Shown: positions 62,689 to 64,000 of the stretch, piece by piece
How the letters are laid out: every line of letters begins with the position of its first letter
How positions within the stretch are numbered: the first letter of the stretch is position 1
NCBI GenBank assembly: GCA_963729365.1
Contig: CAVSNQ010000013.1
Coordinates: 868,001 to 932,000 of the forward strand
Source of the DNA: JASHPR01 sp963729365
Lineage (GTDB): Bacteria > Actinomycetota > Actinomycetes > Streptosporangiales > Streptosporangiaceae
Direction: 5' to 3'
Length of the DNA stretch: 64,000 bases
Notes under the pieces: model-generated
Told to the model about the DNA's origin: nothing
Seen by the model: only the letters and a program-made list of their open reading frames with translations
Databases searched by the model: none
Made by a program: the position numbers and the translations under genes

Positions 62689-64000
62689 TCAGCCGGACTG
62701 AGGCAGGGCCGCCAGCCGCTGCTCCAGCCGGTCTATCTCCGCCTGGGCGGCGGCCAGCCGGTCGCGGCTGCGGTTCACCACCGCCTCGGGTGCGCGTTCG
62801 ACGAATGACGCAGTGGCCAGCTTGCGCTCCGTCGCGGTCGCGTCAGCCCGGGCGGCGGAGAGATCCTTCTCCAGCCTCCGCCGCTCGGCGCCGACGTCTA
62901 TCGCCGCCGCCGTGTCCAGCTGCACGGTGACCCCCTCGGCCTGCACCGACGCCGTGGGCGCGAACTTCTCGCCGGGCGCGGCCAGCCGCAGCAGCGAGCG
63001 GATCGGCGTCTCGTGACCGGCCAGCGGCGTGGCCTCGATGCCGGCCAGCACCGCCGGCACCGGCTGGGACGGCCGCAGCCCCTGGTCCGAGCGGAACCTG
63101 CGCACCTGCGTGACCAGCCGCATCAGCGCCTCGATCTCCGCCTCGGCGGCCGGATCGCGCTCCGGGCGGCGGGTGCCCGCCGGAGCGCCGCCCGGCCCGC
63201 CCTGGGCCCGACCGCCCGCTGCGAGAGCACCCGGCCACGGGGCCACCATCACCGAGTCGCCGCCGGTCAGATGGGTCCACAGCTCGTCGGTGACGAACGG
63301 CATCACCGGGTGGATCAGCCGCAGCAGCCGGTCGAGCACGTGCCCGAGCACCGCCCTGGTCGTCGCGGCGGCCTCCGGGTCACCGCCCGAGAGCGGTGCC
63401 TTGGCCAGCTCCAGGTACCAGTCGCAGAACTCGTCCCAGGCGAAGTGATACAGCGCGTCGCAGGCCTTGCCCAGCTCGAACTGCTCGAACAGCACATCCA
63501 CCTCGGCGGTGACCGCGGCGAGCCGGGACAGGATCCAGCGATCCGGTACCGCCAGGGCGGACGGCCCGGGCAGATCCGCGCCGGCGTCCGCGCCGTTCAG
63601 CAGCGCGAACCGGGCGGCGTTCCACAGCTTGTTGCAGAAGTTCCGCGCGCCGGCCGCCCACTCCTCGCTGACGGCCACGTCGCTGCCGGGGCTGGTCCCG
63701 CGGGCCAGGGTGAACCGGGTGGCGTCGGCACCGAAGCGGTCGATCCAGTCCAGCGGGTCCACGGTGTTCCCGCGCGACTTGGACATCTTCTTGCCGTAGG
63801 CGTCGCGGACCAGGCCGTGCAGGGCCACCGTGCGGAACGGCACCGCGCGGTCGGGATCGGCGCCGGCCATCGCGTACAGCCCGAACATCATCATCCGGGC
63901 GACCCAGAAGAACAGGATGTCGTACCCGGTGACCAGCACGCTCGTCGGGTAGAACGCGCGCAGGTCCGCGGTATCGTCCGGCCAGCCGAGGGTGGAGAAC
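62689..64000 (-). CDS. valS: Valine-tRNA ligase, C-terminal part (5' end outside window)
   Basis: The frame is open to the right edge; about 437 codons are present. FSTLGWPDDTADL and LVTGYDILFFWVARMMM are the class Ia catalytic region, KKMSKSRGN the KMSKS loop, then the anticodon-binding helical domain (FCNKLWNAARFALLN...HPVMPFVTDELW) and the C-terminal coiled coil (ERRRLEKDLSAARADATATERKL) specific to ValRS. It charges tRNA-Val. Gene order valS-(SBPs)-folC is the actinobacterial order with an insertion. Confidence 0.97.
   Translation of the reverse strand, partial: FSTLGWPDDTADLRAFYPTSVLVTGYDILFFWVARMMMFGLYAMAGADPDRAVPFRTVALHGLVRDAYGKKMSKSRGNTVDPLDWIDRFGADATRFTLARGTSPGSDVAVSEEWAAGARNFCNKLWNAARFALLNGADAGADLPGPSALAVPDRWILSRLAAVTAEVDVLFEQFELGKACDALYHFAWDEFCDWYLELAKAPLSGGDPEAAATTRAVLGHVLDRLLRLIHPVMPFVTDELWTHLTGGDSVMVAPWPGALAAGGRAQGGPGGAPAGTRRPERDPAAEAEIEALMRLVTQVRRFRSDQGLRPSQPVPAVLAGIEATPLAGHETPIRSLLRLAAPGEKFAPTASVQAEGVTVQLDTAAAIDVGAERRRLEKDLSAARADATATERKLATASFVERAPEAVVNRSRDRLAAAQAEIDRLEQRLAALPQSG

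Overview
This is a 64 kb chromosomal segment from a very GC-rich actinobacterium. The evidence is near-universal G or C at third codon positions, frequent GTG and TTG starts, 1-4 nt gene overlaps, and actinobacterial marker families: a PknG-type kinase, a DUF4233 protein, the paired TIGR03960/TIGR03936 proteins, RsfS next to a GpgP-like phosphatase, and HelD. I cannot name a genus. A filamentous or spore-forming actinomycete of the Streptosporangiales/Treboniaceae kind would fit, because mreBCD, rodA and PBP2 are all present.

Layout. 1-20.9 kb is accessory. It holds an MFS exporter that runs off the left edge, a STAND-type HTH/NB-ARC/TPR regulator, a TM2 protein, a YefM-YoeB toxin-antitoxin pair, a decayed hydrolase locus with an AraC regulator, an NhaA-thioredoxin fusion, an orphan DUF4118 sensor-like protein, a MarR regulator overlapping a ClC chloride transporter, an ArsR-SRPBCC-SRPBCC operon, a methyltransferase and an IS3 orfA fragment. 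A tRNA-Ala(GGC) at 20.9 kb marks the start of conserved territory.

21-23 kb (minus strand) is nadD, rsfS and a gpgP-like phosphatase. 23.0-32.4 kb is a seven-gene minus-strand operon: PstS-like lipoprotein, GlnX-like membrane sensor, helical protein, PknG kinase, PP2C phosphatase, vWA protein and FHA protein. It carries receptor, kinase, phosphatase and phospho-reader in one transcript and is the most interesting system here. 32.7-38.1 kb holds a PaaK-like ligase, an M48 protease, a repeat/DnaA-box-like intergenic region and a HelD-type RNA polymerase recycling ATPase.

38.2-46.9 kb is the conserved translation/RNA block obg, rpmA, rplU (with an unusual tail), rne, DUF2344 and radical SAM. 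47.5-49.0 kb is a metallo-beta-lactamase/Rieske protein. 49.0-56.3 kb is the cell-elongation cluster mreB, mreC, mreD, mrdA (PBP2), rodA, where mreD has a giant repetitive extension. 56.6-64 kb is DUF4233, folC, two tandem oligopeptide-binding lipoproteins without a transporter, and valS, which runs off the right edge. ndk, usually next to folC, is absent here.

Five genes (the 6.6-7.2 kb membrane protein, a hydrolase, the PaaK-like ligase, mreD and folC) are each restored by adding or removing one base in a G/C run. This points to assembly errors rather than five independent losses, although the hydrolase also has a nonsense codon and a truncation and is a genuine pseudogene.
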